Shown piece by piece: positions 26,538 to 34,204 of a stretch of 64,000 nucleotides of DNA. The notes under the pieces are model-generated. The model ran no database searches and was not told where the DNA came from. It saw nothing but the letters and a program-made list of their open reading frames with translations. This stretch comes from Streptomyces macrolidinus (GTDB lineage: Bacteria; Actinomycetota; Actinomycetes; Streptomycetales; Streptomycetaceae). The stretch spans positions 396,642-460,641 of the forward strand of contig NZ_JAMWMR010000001.1 of the NCBI RefSeq assembly GCF_023887685.1, in the 5' to 3' direction. The first letter of the stretch is position 1, and every line of letters starts with the position of its first letter. The position numbers and the translations under genes were made by a program.

Positions 26538-27160
26538 GCACACCGACTCGCCGCGAATTCGCTTACGTTGACTGGGTGTTGCGGCCGGACCGTGACGATG
26601 ACGCCGCACCGACCACGTACACGTTCCGCTGCCTCACGCTTGGCGACGACGACACCGAGTGCGCCGCGAAGTCTCCTACGGGCAAGGACCCGGGCGAACC
26701 GCAGAGGTGGGCGTTCGACCACATGCGTCAGCACCCCGAACACACCAGCTACGCCGAAGTGATCGAGCGCCCTTGGGTGATGTGGCTCGGGGGTCCGACT
26801 CGCTCCGCTGAACGTGGAGAGCGGCGCATGAGGTGCTGCGACGAAGTGGGACGGCCCCCGCTCGACGAAGTGCTGCGACAGCTCCGGAACGCTGGGGAAG
26901 ACCCCGCGGAACTGCCCCTGTGCGAGCTGCGAACAGCCGTATGCGAGCTGGAAGCGGAGCATGGCGGCACCCACGCCGGCTACCTGTGCGAGATCGACCC
27001 CAGGACTCAGCTCTGGGTCCGGTGGCAGGGAGACAGCCACGAGTTCGTCCGCCTCGCGCCGTGCGAGGCCCCCGCAGACTCCTCCGACGACGTATGCCAC
27101 CTGTTCACCGGTCACGCGCCGGGGCACTCGTGGGAGATGGCCGAGACGTCGTGCGACTGA
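26534..27160 (+). CDS. Two-part protein: DUF7848-like N-terminus joined to a Cys/His-rich domain
   Basis: 208 residues. Residues 1-80 (YVDWVLRPDRDDDAAPTTYT, then WAFDHMRQHPEHTSYAEVIE) look like the stand-alone DUF7848-type proteins of streptomycetes, which are usually about 80-90 residues. The remaining 110 residues contain two related metal-ligand-like motifs, CELEAEHGGTH and CHLFTGHAPGH, both with the C-x5-H-x3-H spacing, and several more Cys. The fusion is unusual to me. Both halves are uncharacterised. It is coupled to the gene upstream and is followed 50 bp later by the small peptide gene. Confidence 0.7.
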   Translation: MSTPTRREFAYVDWVLRPDRDDDAAPTTYTFRCLTLGDDDTECAAKSPTGKDPGEPQRWAFDHMRQHPEHTSYAEVIERPWVMWLGGPTRSAERGERRMRCCDEVGRPPLDEVLRQLRNAGEDPAELPLCELRTAVCELEAEHGGTHAGYLCEIDPRTQLWVRWQGDSHEFVRLAPCEAPADSSDDVCHLFTGHAPGHSWEMAETSCD

Positions 27161-27209
27161 CCCGGCCGTCGGAGGGACCGCAAGGAACGACAACCGAGAA
27201 GGGAAGACC

Positions 27210-27338
27210 ATGACCTACGACACCTTGGCCGACAGCGACGGCAACGGAGGCGACGGCCTGCCGGGCGAGCCGTGGCCCGCGCCGCCGCCTCCCACCCCGG
27301 ACGGTGGCCCCGGGGTTCCCAACCCTCCGAAGCAGTAG
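27210..27338 (+). CDS. 42-residue Asp-Gly/Asn-Gly-rich peptide, candidate RiPP precursor
   Basis: MTYDTLADSDGNGGDGLPGE followed by a Pro-rich half ending in PNPPKQ. It contains three Asp-Gly steps (residues 10-11, 15-16, 31-32) and one Asn-Gly (12-13), the classic sites of aspartimide formation. A good ribosome site (AAGGGAAG) precedes the ATG, and the gene ends 13 bp before the start of a PIMT-like methyltransferase. No ATP-grasp, lanthionine or lasso enzyme is present in this cassette. This is the layout of imiditide clusters, in which a linear peptide is methylated on Asp and becomes an aspartimide. Precursor status is inferred. Confidence 0.65.
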   Translation: MTYDTLADSDGNGGDGLPGEPWPAPPPPTPDGGPGVPNPPKQ

Positions 27339-27351
27339 AGGTAGTCACCCC

Positions 27352-28524
27352 GTGACTGCAAAGGCGAACCAGGACCGCCCCAGCCGTACTGAGCTGGGGC
27401 GTGTCCTCATGTCGGGCGGCGCCCTCCCCGTGGACTGGGCCCCCTCCTACGCGGCCGTTCCCAGGTCGGCGTTCCTTCCGGATCTGATGTGGCCGTTCGA
27501 CATGGACACGGGCACGAGCATCGCGGTGTCCAGAACGGACGACCCCGGGGCATGGTTCGGATACGCGGACTCGGACGTACCCGTCGTCACCCAGTGGGAC
27601 GACGGAGCGCATACGGGGACGGACCCGGGGCGGGTCTCGACCTCGTCGGCCTCGATGCCCAGCGTGGTGTTCCGCATGCTCCGGGACCTGGACGCACACC
27701 CCGGGAACCGGGTACTGGAGATCGGCACGGGCACAGGCTGGAACGCCGCTCTGCTGGCTCACCGCGTGGGAGTGGAGAACGTCGTCACGGTAGAGGTGGA
27801 CGGAGCGGTCGCCGAAAGGGCGCGGGCATCCCTGTCGCGGTTCGGTGCGGCCGTACGGGTCGTGCACGGCGACGGATACGAAGGGTGTCCCGAAGGCGCG
27901 CCGTACGACCGGATCATCGTTACGGCCGGCGTACGGCACATCCCGTTCGCCTGGGTGGAACAGGCCCGGCCGGGCGGGCTCATCGTGGTCCCGTGGGGCA
28001 CCCACTACAGCAACGGCGACACCGTGGCCCGGCTCGTCGTCGCGCAGGATGGGCGGAGCGCGTCAGGAGCCTTCACGGGTCCGGTGGAGTTCATGAAGCT
28101 CCGGGCACAGCGGCTCCCCCTCGTCGTCCACAGTGACTACGTCACGGGCGGCCCCACCGGCCGGGACGAGTCGACGACGGACATCACGGAGGACGAGTTC
28201 GTCGGGGACCGGTTCGGCCCCCAGCGCTTCGCCCTCGGTCTCCGGATCTCGAACTGTCACTGCGTCGTCGCCGACAAGCGGGACGGAGCACGGCCCGTGT
28301 GGTTCTACGGGCTCACCGATCGCTCATGGGCGTGCGTCATGTTCCGCGACGGCGACACGGCACGTGTCTGGCAAGGTGGCCCGCGCCGACTGTGGGAGGA
28401 GGCGGAAGCGGCACACCGGTGGTGGGAGAACGCGGGCAGACCTGGACACGAGCGGTTCGGGCTCACGGTGACAGCATCAGCGCAGCACGCCTGGCTGGAC
28501 GAACCCGGCCAGTCGGTGAACTAG
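27352..28524 (+). CDS. Second PIMT-like O-methyltransferase with RiPP-type C-terminal domain
   Basis: 390 residues from the GTG at 27352. The PIMT core shows LEIGTGTGWN, VVTVEVDGAVAERARASL and IIVTAGVRHIPFAWVEQARP. The additional C-terminal domain ends in RFGLTVTASAQHAWLDEP, resembling the tail of RiPP-associated methyltransferases such as TgmC 4 kb away and the so-called FxLD-system enzymes. Its likely substrate is the 42-residue peptide encoded just upstream. The TAG stop lies inside the left terminal repeat of the MITE-like element, so the last codons may be derived from that insertion. Confidence 0.88.
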   Translation: MTAKANQDRPSRTELGRVLMSGGALPVDWAPSYAAVPRSAFLPDLMWPFDMDTGTSIAVSRTDDPGAWFGYADSDVPVVTQWDDGAHTGTDPGRVSTSSASMPSVVFRMLRDLDAHPGNRVLEIGTGTGWNAALLAHRVGVENVVTVEVDGAVAERARASLSRFGAAVRVVHGDGYEGCPEGAPYDRIIVTAGVRHIPFAWVEQARPGGLIVVPWGTHYSNGDTVARLVVAQDGRSASGAFTGPVEFMKLRAQRLPLVVHSDYVTGGPTGRDESTTDITEDEFVGDRFGPQRFALGLRISNCHCVVADKRDGARPVWFYGLTDRSWACVMFRDGDTARVWQGGPRRLWEEAEAAHRWWENAGRPGHERFGLTVTASAQHAWLDEPGQSVN

Positions 28525-28717
28525 TGCCCCGGCAGGCAACGCTCGCCCCGTCGCGGCGTCCGGCACGTGCTCTCGCCGCACCGGACGAAAGCCCACGTAC
28601 GTCCAGTACGAGGGCTTCCGTCCGGCACTCCCCCAAGCTCTGTGAGCAGGGGGTACCCCCAGAGCACGCACCGGACGCCGCTCCTGACGGGGCGAGCGTT
28701 GCCTGCCGGGGCACTAG
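28521..28717. mobile_element. 197-bp MITE-like element with 32-bp perfect terminal inverted repeats
   Basis: The left end (28521-28552, CTAGTGCCCCGGCAGGCAAC...) is an exact reverse complement of the right end (28686-28717). With a 4-nt gap the homology continues about 20 bp inward. Internally there is a further inverted repeat (CCGGACGAAAGCCC / GGGCTTCCGTCCGG) and a CTCCCCCAAGCT...AGCAGGGGGTACCCCC stretch of the kind seen repeatedly between streptomycete genes. No transposase is encoded. It separates two convergent genes, supplies both their stop codons (28522-28524 and 28714-28716), and would act as a strong bidirectional terminator. Confidence 0.85.
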
Positions 28718-29940
28718 GCACCTCCGATGTGGCTCTGCGCCGCCGGCACCACTTTGCCGATCGTGGTGGCGAGCGTGGCTCCGAGGACGCTGACGCCGAC
28801 CAGGGTCAGCCAGATCGCGGCTGCCCCCGTGGACAGCAACCCGGAGAGGGCGGCCGGAGCGACCGCTCCGGCGACGCTCACGGCGAGCTGGTTGAGGGCC
28901 AAGTACCGGCCGCGGAGAGCGTCCGGGGCGCTCTCCGCGGCGACAGTCGACGTGATGGGGCCGCCGATGATCTCACCGAAGGTGTAGCTGATCGCACCGA
29001 GCAGCACGACGCCGACCGCGAGGGCGAGCGCAGCCACACGATCGGCGGCGAGGAACAGGAGGTAGCCGGTCGCGAAGCAGGCGTGTCCGGCGACGAGGAC
29101 GCGGCTGCGGATACGCCCGCTGAGCCGCCCGACGACGACGCCTTGGACGAAGCCGACCATCACGGTGTTGAGCGTGAAGACGGCGCCGGCGGTCCAGCCG
29201 GGCAGGCCCAGCACGTCCACGGCGTAGACCGGTATCGCGATATTGAGGGCGAACAAGGAGATCGCGAAGCACAGTTGATGCGCGACCACTGGCAGGTACC
29301 GCAGGTCCCGGAGCACGCGCCCCCAGCCTCCGGCAGCGTCCTGGCCCGCCTCCGGACGGGTGTTCGGCACGGCCCGCATCAGAACGAAGGCGGTGAGGTA
29401 GGACAAGGCATTGACGACCACGATCGCGACGTAGACGCTGTGCGTACCGAAGCTGACGGCGACCGCGGTGAAGAGGCCGCCGAGTGCGTAGCCGAGGTTG
29501 CGTACCGACCCCAGAAGACCGAACCAGCGCTCGCGTTGGCCGGGCCCGGCCAACGCCGTGACGGTCACGCCGTAGCAGCCGAAGAACACCGCCCGCCCGG
29601 CACTGTTCAACCAGGCGCAGACGGCGATCTGCCATGTCTGGCCCACGACGAGATACCCGGCGAAGCCGAGCGCCTGGGCCAGGTTCGCCGCCTGCAGTAC
29701 CGGCTTGGCGCCGTACCTGTCGACCAGTCCTCCGACCAGCGGCCCCACCGGGAGCGCCAGCAGCCCGGCCGTCGTCAGCGCCGCGCCCACCTGCACCAGC
29801 GTCAGCGACGTCGTGGCCAGGAAGTACAGCATCGAGACGGGGACGAAGACGCCGGTGCCGATCGAGTCGATGACGATCGCGGCGACGAAACGGCGGTGCC
29901 GGGCTATCGAGGGACGGACCGCGCCATCGGAAATAGTCAC
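28714..29940 (-). CDS. MFS transporter
   Basis: 408 residues with about twelve hydrophobic segments and the MFS motif-A-type loop GGLVDRYGAKPVL between helices 2 and 3. It resembles small-molecule or drug exporters of the DHA1-like group. The start is a GTG at 29940. It is divergent from an HxlR regulator with a palindromic intergenic region, the usual layout of a ligand-induced efflux gene. The stop codon is provided by the terminal repeat of the MITE-like element, so its original C-terminus may have been a little different. Confidence 0.9.
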   Translation of the reverse strand: MTISDGAVRPSIARHRRFVAAIVIDSIGTGVFVPVSMLYFLATTSLTLVQVGAALTTAGLLALPVGPLVGGLVDRYGAKPVLQAANLAQALGFAGYLVVGQTWQIAVCAWLNSAGRAVFFGCYGVTVTALAGPGQRERWFGLLGSVRNLGYALGGLFTAVAVSFGTHSVYVAIVVVNALSYLTAFVLMRAVPNTRPEAGQDAAGGWGRVLRDLRYLPVVAHQLCFAISLFALNIAIPVYAVDVLGLPGWTAGAVFTLNTVMVGFVQGVVVGRLSGRIRSRVLVAGHACFATGYLLFLAADRVAALALAVGVVLLGAISYTFGEIIGGPITSTVAAESAPDALRGRYLALNQLAVSVAGAVAPAALSGLLSTGAAAIWLTLVGVSVLGATLATTIGKVVPAAQSHIGGA

Positions 29941-29949
29941 GACCCGGAC

Positions 29950-29972
29950 GGTATAGATTTGATACCGGTATC
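29950..29972. promoter_or_regulatory. Operator-like palindromes between the MFS and HxlR genes
   Basis: GGTAT-N7-ATACC (29950-29966) overlaps the perfect 12-bp palindrome GATACCGGTATC (29961-29972). The AT-rich core stands out in this GC-rich DNA. Probably the binding site of the HxlR protein controlling both genes. Confidence 0.65.
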
Positions 29973-29995
29973 CACAACGCTACCGGGAGTCGTGC

Positions 29996-30358
29996 ATGGG
30001 CAACGCCTACAACGTCATGGCCGCGACCTGCCCCAGTCGCACCGTTCTGCACCGGATCGGGGCGCGCTGGACGGTGTTCGTCGTCAACGCACTGGACAAC
30101 AGGCCGATGCGATTCACCGAACTCAAGGCGCACATCCGGGGGATCACCTCGAAGGCGCTCACCGAGACGCTTCGCGCGATGGAGTACGACGGCCTGATTT
30201 CTCGCACGGAGATCCCCGCACATCCCCCGCATGTCGAGTACGCCCTCACCGACCTCGGACGGTCACTGCTGACACCCCTACGCGCCGTCCGGGAATGGGC
30301 CGAGAGCCACGTCCCCGACATCGAAAGCGCCCGCGCACAAGCCGATGCGCAACGGTGA
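29996..30358 (+). CDS. HxlR-family winged-helix regulator
   Basis: 120 residues with the HxlR pattern: CPSRTVLHRIGARWTVFVVN near the N-terminus (Cys included), FTELKAHIRGITSKALTETL as helix-turn-helix, and VEYALTDLGRSL in the wing. The N-terminal Cys could act as a redox or electrophile sensor as in several HxlR proteins. GGGAG lies six bases before the ATG. It should repress the divergent MFS gene. Confidence 0.92.
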   Translation: MGNAYNVMAATCPSRTVLHRIGARWTVFVVNALDNRPMRFTELKAHIRGITSKALTETLRAMEYDGLISRTEIPAHPPHVEYALTDLGRSLLTPLRAVREWAESHVPDIESARAQADAQR

Positions 30359-30450
30359 CTCCGTTCGCTTGTCAGGCCGGACGACCCCTCGGTCCCTGAC
30401 CGTGGCTGTTCAGTCACTTACCGCCGTTCGGCCTGAGGGCAGTCACGTCT

Positions 30451-31224
30451 TCACTTGTGGGCGCGCAAGAAGGCGGGGATCTCCTCGCGGGTCGGGTAGT
30501 TCGGCAGGGGCGCCGGCTTGTCCTGAAGGAACGCGGTGATGACGGCGGCGGCTCGGTCGTTGTTGTCGTCCAGGCCGTTCCACATGTGGTGTCCGACTCC
30601 GGGCATGTGCTGCGTGCGCTGGATGGCGGGGTCGTCGGCAAGGACGGTGGTCGCCCATTGGCGGACCTGGGAGGAGCACTCGGCGATCATCAGCATCGCG
30701 GGGGTCCGGGACTTCCTCAACAACGGTGCGATGGAAGGCGAGTCGGTGACCGTCCGCTGAATGCGGAGGCTGGCGGCGGGGCTGAAGGAGAAGTTCTGTG
30801 CGGTGTCCTCGACGGGGATGCGGTGCGCGTCGCGCGCACAGTAGGCGGACGCGGTGTCGCTGCCGAGGTCGGCGGCGGTGAAGGCGTTGTCGCCCTCGGC
30901 CTGTCCGAGCAGTCCGGTGTCGGGGGTGAGGAGCCCGAGTCGCATGAGGCCGAATGCCACGGCGTACCGGGGAACGTGCGTGGATCGCGGTCCGGTCATG
31001 GCCGGTGCGAGACCGCGTGCGGACTTTCGGCCCTTGTGCCCGGTGGTGTGGACGGTGGGGCCGTCCATGGGGCCGGGGTCGGCGATGATCGCCCGATGCA
31101 GGCGTGCGGCGATGCTCGGATCGGCCAGGGCTCGGGTGAGCACGACCCCGCCTGAGGAGAAGCCGAGGATGTCGACCTTGCCCTTGTCCAGGCGGTCGAC
31201 GAAGGCGGCGAGGCCGCGGACACA
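30451..31224 (-). pseudogene. 5'-truncated alpha/beta hydrolase
   Basis: About 257 residues of an alpha/beta hydrolase C-terminal part: LDKGKVDILGFSSGGVVLTR with the nucleophile Ser, a cap region, and VGHHMWNGLDD with the catalytic His near the end. The N-terminal strands with the oxyanion-hole HG motif are absent. Upstream of about 31224 the open frame continues only as non-homologous antisense of a TetR fragment. The gene has therefore lost its 5' third and its promoter. Confidence 0.8.
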
Positions 31225-31538
31225 GCCACCTGTACACCGTGCTGTTCGGTGGTGTGCAGTCCTTCGCCCCAGGGGAGGTCGGCGCCAGGGACCCGATCCG
31301 TCCGCTCCTCGCGGCGATCGATCGCGCCTTGACGGCGTCCGTCCTCGCAGGCGAAGCGACGTCGATCGCCCTGTCGATCTGGGGGACCCTGCACGGGCTC
31401 GTGACGCTCGAACTGGCCGGGGCCCTCGACGCCGCCACGGCCGAGGCCGCCTTCCGGTCGACGATTCACGCCACGTTGCGAGGATGGACGACCCCGGAGG
31501 TGTTCCGCAGCCTTCGCGAAGCCGAACTCGCTCCCTGA
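31224..31538 (+). pseudogene. TetR-family regulator C-terminal fragment
   Basis: About 104 residues starting in the middle of a TetR_C/WHG-type domain (SHLYTVLFGG, then LSIWGTLHGLVTLELAGAL). The N-terminal helix-turn-helix is missing. A GTG at 31239 could in principle start a peptide but no ribosome site is present. It abuts the truncated hydrolase head to head, so a single deletion removed the 5' ends of both divergent genes. The 169 bp after it, up to the next MFS gene, hold nothing recognisable. Confidence 0.8.
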
Positions 31539-31707
31539 CAGGACCAGTTCGACTGCACGACGCCGCGGGGGCGTACGGGTGGCCGGACAGCACAACGCCC
31601 CGTTCGGCCAACTGCCGGGCGGGGCTCTGTAGTTGGTGCTGGCCTGCGACTACGCCGTCATGCGTCCTTTCCCGCGCGCCTGTTCTCGCCCACGTCCCGG
31701 AAGCGGA

Positions 31708-33135
31708 TCAACTGATCGTCCGCGGCAGCCGCAGGCTCAGGGCGATCGTCAGGGCCACGCCGGCGAGTTGGGTCAGCAGCGTGATCACCAGTGCGTCCCT
31801 CATGCCGATCGCGGGCACCAGGGCCAGGAAGAGCGAGCCGAGCGTCGCCACGCCCAGTGCCATCGCCGACTGCTGGGTGGTGGCCATCACGCCGCTGCCG
31901 ACCCCCGCCCGCGCCGACGGCACCTCGGACAGCACGATCCGTAGCAGGACAGGGAGTTGGAGCGACTGGCCCACCCCGGCCACCGCTGCCCCCGGCAGCA
32001 GTTCCACCACGCCGAGATGGGGCCACGAGCGCCAGGCCGCGAGCGCGATCAGCGCCAGACCGGTCGCCTGGAGCAGCCCGCCCGCGGTCACCACCCGGGT
32101 GCCGAAGCGGGCGATCAGCCGGGGCCCGTACAGGGAGACCACGAAGAACGTCGTCGCCAACGGCGCGAGCGCGAGACCCGCGGGCACCGGACCCAGCCCG
32201 GCACCCTGCTGCAACGCCACCGCGATCACGAACATGAACCCGCTGAAGCCGATACAGAACGGCACGATCATCACCAGCCCGCGCCGCAGCGACACCAGCG
32301 CGAACAGGCTCGGCGGCACCAGCGGCGTCCGGCCCAGCCGGTCCTCGCGGCGCTCCACGGCGTAGAACGCCCAGGCCGCGAACGGGAACGCGGCCAGCGT
32401 CGGCCAGGTCCACAGGGGCCAGCCCGCCGCGCGGCCCTCGGTGAGCGGCACCAGCAGGGTCAGCAGCGACAGCGCGAGCAGCACGGTACCGGCGCGGTCC
32501 ACCGGCTCCGGGCGCGGCGAGCGGGTCTCCGGAACGGCGCGCGCGGCGAGGGCCAGGCCGACGAGCACCACGGGGAGGTTGACGAGGAACACCGAACGCC
32601 AGCCGGTGCCCGCGATGTCCGCGGCCACCAGCAGCCCGCCGAGGATCTGCCCGGCCACCATGGACAGTCCGGCCGTCGCGCCGTACAGGCTCATCGCCTT
32701 GGCGCGGCGCTGCCCGGCGGTCGCCGCCTGGATGGTCGCGAGCACCTGCGGCAGCATCGCCGCGGAGGCCGCGCCCTGTGCGACGCGTGCGACGACCAGC
32801 GTCCAGGCGTCCGGTGCGAGGCCGCAGGCCAGCGAGGTCAGCCCGAAGGCCGCCATGCCACCGAGGAAGAACCGTCGGCGGCCGAAGAGGTCGCCCAGCC
32901 GGCCGCCGAGGACGAGCAGCACGGCGTACGCGACCCCGTACCCGGCGACGACGAGTTCGAGGAGGGCCTCGCTCGCGTGGAGGTCCTTGCCGATCGTCGG
33001 CAGGGCGACGTTGACGATGAAGAAGTCGACGAGGGGGAGTGCCGCGCCCAGCAGCACGGTGAACAGTCCGAGCCCGCTCAGCCGGGTGGTCGTCACCGGG
33101 GAGCGGACCGCAGGGGAGGTGAGAGTGTCGGTCAC
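31708..33135 (-). CDS. MFS multidrug transporter (DHA2-like, 14 helices)
   Basis: 475 residues with 13-14 hydrophobic segments. Motif A appears as GGRLGDLFGRRRFFL and motif C-like glycines as GLSMVAGQILGGLL; the opening PLVDFFIVNVALPTIGKDL is typical of EmrB/QacA-type exporters. The GTG at 33135 is chosen because it places the N-terminus directly before the first helix. It is divergent from an XRE/MmyB-like regulator across an operator-like region. Confidence 0.9.
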   Translation of the reverse strand: MTDTLTSPAVRSPVTTTRLSGLGLFTVLLGAALPLVDFFIVNVALPTIGKDLHASEALLELVVAGYGVAYAVLLVLGGRLGDLFGRRRFFLGGMAAFGLTSLACGLAPDAWTLVVARVAQGAASAAMLPQVLATIQAATAGQRRAKAMSLYGATAGLSMVAGQILGGLLVAADIAGTGWRSVFLVNLPVVLVGLALAARAVPETRSPRPEPVDRAGTVLLALSLLTLLVPLTEGRAAGWPLWTWPTLAAFPFAAWAFYAVERREDRLGRTPLVPPSLFALVSLRRGLVMIVPFCIGFSGFMFVIAVALQQGAGLGPVPAGLALAPLATTFFVVSLYGPRLIARFGTRVVTAGGLLQATGLALIALAAWRSWPHLGVVELLPGAAVAGVGQSLQLPVLLRIVLSEVPSARAGVGSGVMATTQQSAMALGVATLGSLFLALVPAIGMRDALVITLLTQLAGVALTIALSLRLPRTIS

Positions 33136-33162
33136 ACCACGAGCCTGGACCGATCCCCAGCG

Positions 33163-33193
33163 TGGTACCAGAGTGTCCTTGTCCTGGTACCAG
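33163..33193. promoter_or_regulatory. Two TGGTACCAG palindromes between divergent MFS and XRE genes
   Basis: Identical sites at 33163-33171 and 33185-33193, 22 bp apart centre to centre (two helical turns). They are likely operators of the divergent regulator. Confidence 0.6.
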
Positions 33194-33244
33194 CAGTACC
33201 TGGCAACAGGGTCCGCGTGGCGGCAGTCTGGAGGAATGACGACC

Positions 33245-34201
33245 ATGGTGCGGGAGACGGCGGCGGTGGAGACTGCGGCGACGGCGGCGGTGGAGACGGC
33301 GGCGGTGGATGTCCCGGAGGACCGGACGGGGGAGGGGCCGACGCAGCGCGCAGGCGAGATCCGACGGCATGAACTGGCCGCGTTCCTGCGGCATCGTCGC
33401 GAGCACCTCTCCCCCGAGCAGGTCGGGCTGCCCCGTGGCCGGCGCCGCCGCACCCCGGGGCTGCGCCGGGAGGAGATCGCGCAGCTCTCCGCGGTCGGCG
33501 TCACCTGGTACACCTGGCTGGAGCAGGCCCGTGACATCAAGGTCTCCGCGCAGGTCCTCGACGCACTCGCCCGCGCCCTGCTGCTCGACGCCAGCGAGCG
33601 GGCGCACCTCTTCCAACTGGCCGGAGCCACGGACCCCGCCCCCGGCGCCTCCTGCCCGTCGGTCACCGCCGCTCAGCGCGCGCTGCTGGAGCAACTCGAG
33701 CCGATCCCGGCCTGTATCCAGAACAGCCGGTACGACATCCTCGCCTACAACCGCACCTACGGGCTGCTGCTGTGCGACCTGGAGACGGTCCCGCCCGCGG
33801 ACCGCAACTGCCTGGTGCTGTGCTTCACGAACGCGGACTGGCGGGCCTCGCTCCACGACCCCGAGGAGGTCATGCGAGTGATGGCGGCCAAGTTCCGTGG
33901 CTCGATGGCCGGTCATCTCGGCGAGCCCGCCTGGAAGTTGCTGCTCAAGCGGCTGATGGCGGAGTCCGCCGAGTTCCGCGCGGTCTGGGAGCGACACGAG
34001 GTGGTGGGCAGCCGCGGCAGGCGGAAGCAGTTCCGCAACGCCCACGTGGGGCTGGTGGCCGTGGACCACACGGACCTGTGGCTGGGCCCGCACCAGGGGC
34101 CGCGCATGGTCACGTACCCGCCCGCCGACGACGAGTCGCGCGGGAAGCTCGAGAAGCTCCAGGCCATCGCGCTGGAGCGGGGCGTACCGCCAGGCCGGTG
34201 A
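33245..34201 (+). CDS. XRE helix-turn-helix regulator with MmyB-like ligand domain
   Basis: About 318 residues. After a repetitive Ala/Val/Thr-rich head (ETAAVETAATAAVETAAV), the HTH region carries the family signature LPRGRRRRTPGLRREEIAQL and GVTWYTWLEQARD. The rest is the MmyB-like PAS-type domain (SRYDILAYNRTYGLLL, HPE-equivalent FRNAHVGL). Such proteins commonly repress an adjacent oxidoreductase or exporter gene. The ATG at 33245 is preferred over 33236 because GGAGGA lies nine bases upstream of it but abuts the earlier ATG. Confidence 0.9.
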   Translation: MVRETAAVETAATAAVETAAVDVPEDRTGEGPTQRAGEIRRHELAAFLRHRREHLSPEQVGLPRGRRRRTPGLRREEIAQLSAVGVTWYTWLEQARDIKVSAQVLDALARALLLDASERAHLFQLAGATDPAPGASCPSVTAAQRALLEQLEPIPACIQNSRYDILAYNRTYGLLLCDLETVPPADRNCLVLCFTNADWRASLHDPEEVMRVMAAKFRGSMAGHLGEPAWKLLLKRLMAESAEFRAVWERHEVVGSRGRRKQFRNAHVGLVAVDHTDLWLGPHQGPRMVTYPPADDESRGKLEKLQAIALERGVPPGR

Positions 34202-34204
34202 GGC

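Noticed and set aside
28463..28793. Several small open frames inside the MITE-like element
   Set aside because: Produced by the symmetry of the inverted repeats; no conserved protein.
31708..34093. 811-residue open frame on the minus strand over the MFS and XRE genes
   Set aside because: It combines shadow frames of two divergent real genes; the MFS protein lies in another frame ending at 31708.
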